Shown here piece after piece: positions 21,994 to 23,156 of a stretch of 23,156 bases of DNA. The stretch spans positions 1-23,156 of the forward strand of contig CAZVAD010000028.1 in assembly GCA_964624645.1 (NCBI GenBank). The letters are read 5' to 3'. Positions within the stretch are counted from its first letter, which is position 1, and every line of letters begins with the position of its first letter. Source of the stretch: Mariniphaga sp964624645. Its GTDB lineage: Bacteria > Bacteroidota > Bacteroidia > Bacteroidales > Prolixibacteraceae. Both the position numbers and the translations under genes were made by a program. The notes beneath the pieces were generated by a model. It was given only the letters and a program-made list of their open reading frames with translations, was not told where the DNA came from and did no database searches.

Positions 21994-23156
21994 ATGAAAA
22001 TCTCGGTAAATAAAATCAAGTACCTTGAAGTTTTTTCATATTTGTTTTTTTTGTTTCTAATTGGTCTGTCTGTTATTTACACAAAAGAAAGGATATTGAT
22101 TTTGGACCCTGCCTATTATTTTTTCAATATTGTTAATAGCCAGGATTTTTTCATCCCTCATGGCCGGTCAACAACTATTATTAATCAAGTTTTACTTGTG
22201 TTGGCAACCAAATTTAATTTTCCTTTATTACTATGTTTATATATTTACTCTGCTTCTTTTGTCCTTGTAAAACTATTTTATTTTTATTTAGCCAATAACG
22301 TATTAAAAAACAAAGCTGCCGGTTTTGCAATAATAGCAATATCTGCCATTGGTGTTGGAGAAAGTTATTTCAGACCGACATCTGAAAGTACAATTGCATT
22401 ATTAAATAGCATTTTGCTTTTTGCATGGCTGTGCTACGCCGACAAAAAAAGCATTTGGGGAAAATGGAAAACAGCAATTACCCTGTTGGTTTCCTGCTTG
22501 CTTGTGGTTTTTGGTTATGTATCTCACACTATTGCATTATTTTCACTCATTTTCTCAATTACGTTTTATGTCATTCTTAATAATAGGTTTAAAAGTATCA
22601 TGCCATATCTGTTACTTACCTTTACTTTGATTCTTTTTTTGTACAAAATATTTATTGGAAATGAAAATCCCGAGCATCAAAGCCTATACGAAAATGTTTT
22701 GGAATCCCCATTTTCAGTACTAAAAGAATTTGGCTCTTACTATCCATATGGTTTTTTCAGACAGAAAATTAAAACATTATACCTCCCATTACTATCTGTT
22801 TTTTTTATTACAATAGTTATCTCTTTACGTAAACGAAAATGGACTCATGTCTTATTTTTGACACTTTTTTCAATCAGTTATTTTTTTGTTGCCTGTATCT
22901 CTTTTAAAGAAGGAGAGTCAAATATGCAAATGGAGAAAATATTTTTACCACTGACAATGTTTTCGGCCATTGTATACTATTCTGCGATTAAAAACTTTTC
23001 AACTGCTAATCAATCTATTTTCACCATAGTCGGAATTTTATTAATATTATTTGGGATAAACACTTTCAAAAGATATACCCCGCTATATGCAGGCAGAATT
23101 GATGCAATTTATGAATTAGTAAAAATCGCGAATGAGCAAGAAGACAGAAAGTTAAT
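21994..23156 (+). CDS. Multi-pass membrane protein, possibly GT-C-like (3' end beyond window)
   Basis: This is a partial gene: 387 residues are visible from the ATG, still open at the right edge. The chain is very hydrophobic, with a first helix at about 13-30 (EVFSYLFFLFLIGLSVIYT), then a loop with Asp38 (LILDPAYYFFNIVNSQDFF) and HGRSTTIINQ, then many further helices. An acidic residue just after helix 1 and a loop leading into helix 2 resemble the layout of the two GT-C-like proteins next to it. No named family was recognised, and a polysaccharide polymerase or flippase remains possible. It is divergent from the DUF2079 gene (108-bp gap). A near-match -7 element CATTTTTG (21961-21968) lies 25 nt upstream. 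It is very AT-rich, with Phe-, Ile- and Leu-heavy codons ending in A/T. Confidence 0.75.
   Translation, partial: MKISVNKIKYLEVFSYLFFLFLIGLSVIYTKERILILDPAYYFFNIVNSQDFFIPHGRSTTIINQVLLVLATKFNFPLLLCLYIYSASFVLVKLFYFYLANNVLKNKAAGFAIIAISAIGVGESYFRPTSESTIALLNSILLFAWLCYADKKSIWGKWKTAITLLVSCLLVVFGYVSHTIALFSLIFSITFYVILNNRFKSIMPYLLLTFTLILFLYKIFIGNENPEHQSLYENVLESPFSVLKEFGSYYPYGFFRQKIKTLYLPLLSVFFITIVISLRKRKWTHVLFLTLFSISYFFVACISFKEGESNMQMEKIFLPLTMFSAIVYYSAIKNFSTANQSIFTIVGILLILFGINTFKRYTPLYAGRIDAIYELVKIANEQEDRKL

Noticed and set aside
1..23156. CRISPR arrays, tRNA or rRNA genes, insertion sequences, toxin-antitoxin or phage-defence genes
   Set aside because: Reading through the window showed no spaced direct repeats, no cloverleaf-like blocks, and no transposase or defence motifs in any credible gene.

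Overview
The window looks like a chromosomal segment from a member of the Bacteroidota, probably Bacteroidales or a close relative. Three things point that way. The gene blocks are ones I know from this phylum (rsfS-ftsH-DUF2007-cdsA-psd-pssA, and NUDIX/pyrE/SRPBCC/birA). Start codons lack clear Shine-Dalgarno sites. Several upstream regions carry the Bacteroidota sigma-factor -7 element TAnnTTTG, two of them with a TTTG-like -33 element exactly 19 nt upstream. No tRNA, rRNA, CRISPR array, insertion sequence or phage gene was seen.

Layout. (1) Positions 1-3976, minus strand: a glycerol-3-phosphate (G3P) operon in the order glpD (membrane FAD dehydrogenase), glpT (G3P:phosphate antiporter), then an exported HAD-type phosphatase that runs off the left edge. 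(2) 3977-4905: mostly non-coding AT-rich DNA around a small NifX/NifB-like (PF02579) protein. (3) 4906-7282, plus: a small exported SPOR-domain protein that overlaps a long, divergent PurF-type amidophosphoribosyltransferase by 8 nt. (4) 7448-12410, minus: one long operon, rsfS, ftsH, a DUF2007 protein, cdsA, psd, pssA. It holds the CDP-diacylglycerol to phosphatidylserine to phosphatidylethanolamine route behind a membrane protease and a ribosome-silencing factor. (5) 12551-16950: birA (plus), SRPBCC protein and pyrE (minus), NUDIX hydrolase (plus), then a thioredoxin-fold exported protein and coaD (minus). The NUDIX and thioredoxin-fold genes overlap tail to tail. (6) 17265 to the right edge: a surface-glycan type region. 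It has a GT2 glycosyltransferase translationally coupled to a large GT-C-like membrane protein, a convergent DUF2079 membrane protein, and the start of a third multi-pass membrane protein cut by the window end. By eye this part is clearly more AT-rich than the housekeeping blocks.

How the parts work together. The glp operon would take up G3P and oxidise it to dihydroxyacetone phosphate, with the exported phosphatase acting on some phosphorylated compound outside the cytoplasm. The right-hand genes fit a lipid-linked sugar scheme: the GT2 enzyme would charge a polyprenyl phosphate with a sugar, and GT-C-type membrane proteins would transfer it on the periplasmic side. The most unusual observation is that the two complete GT-C-like proteins, which are different in their membrane parts, both end in what looks like the same type of beta-sandwich domain.
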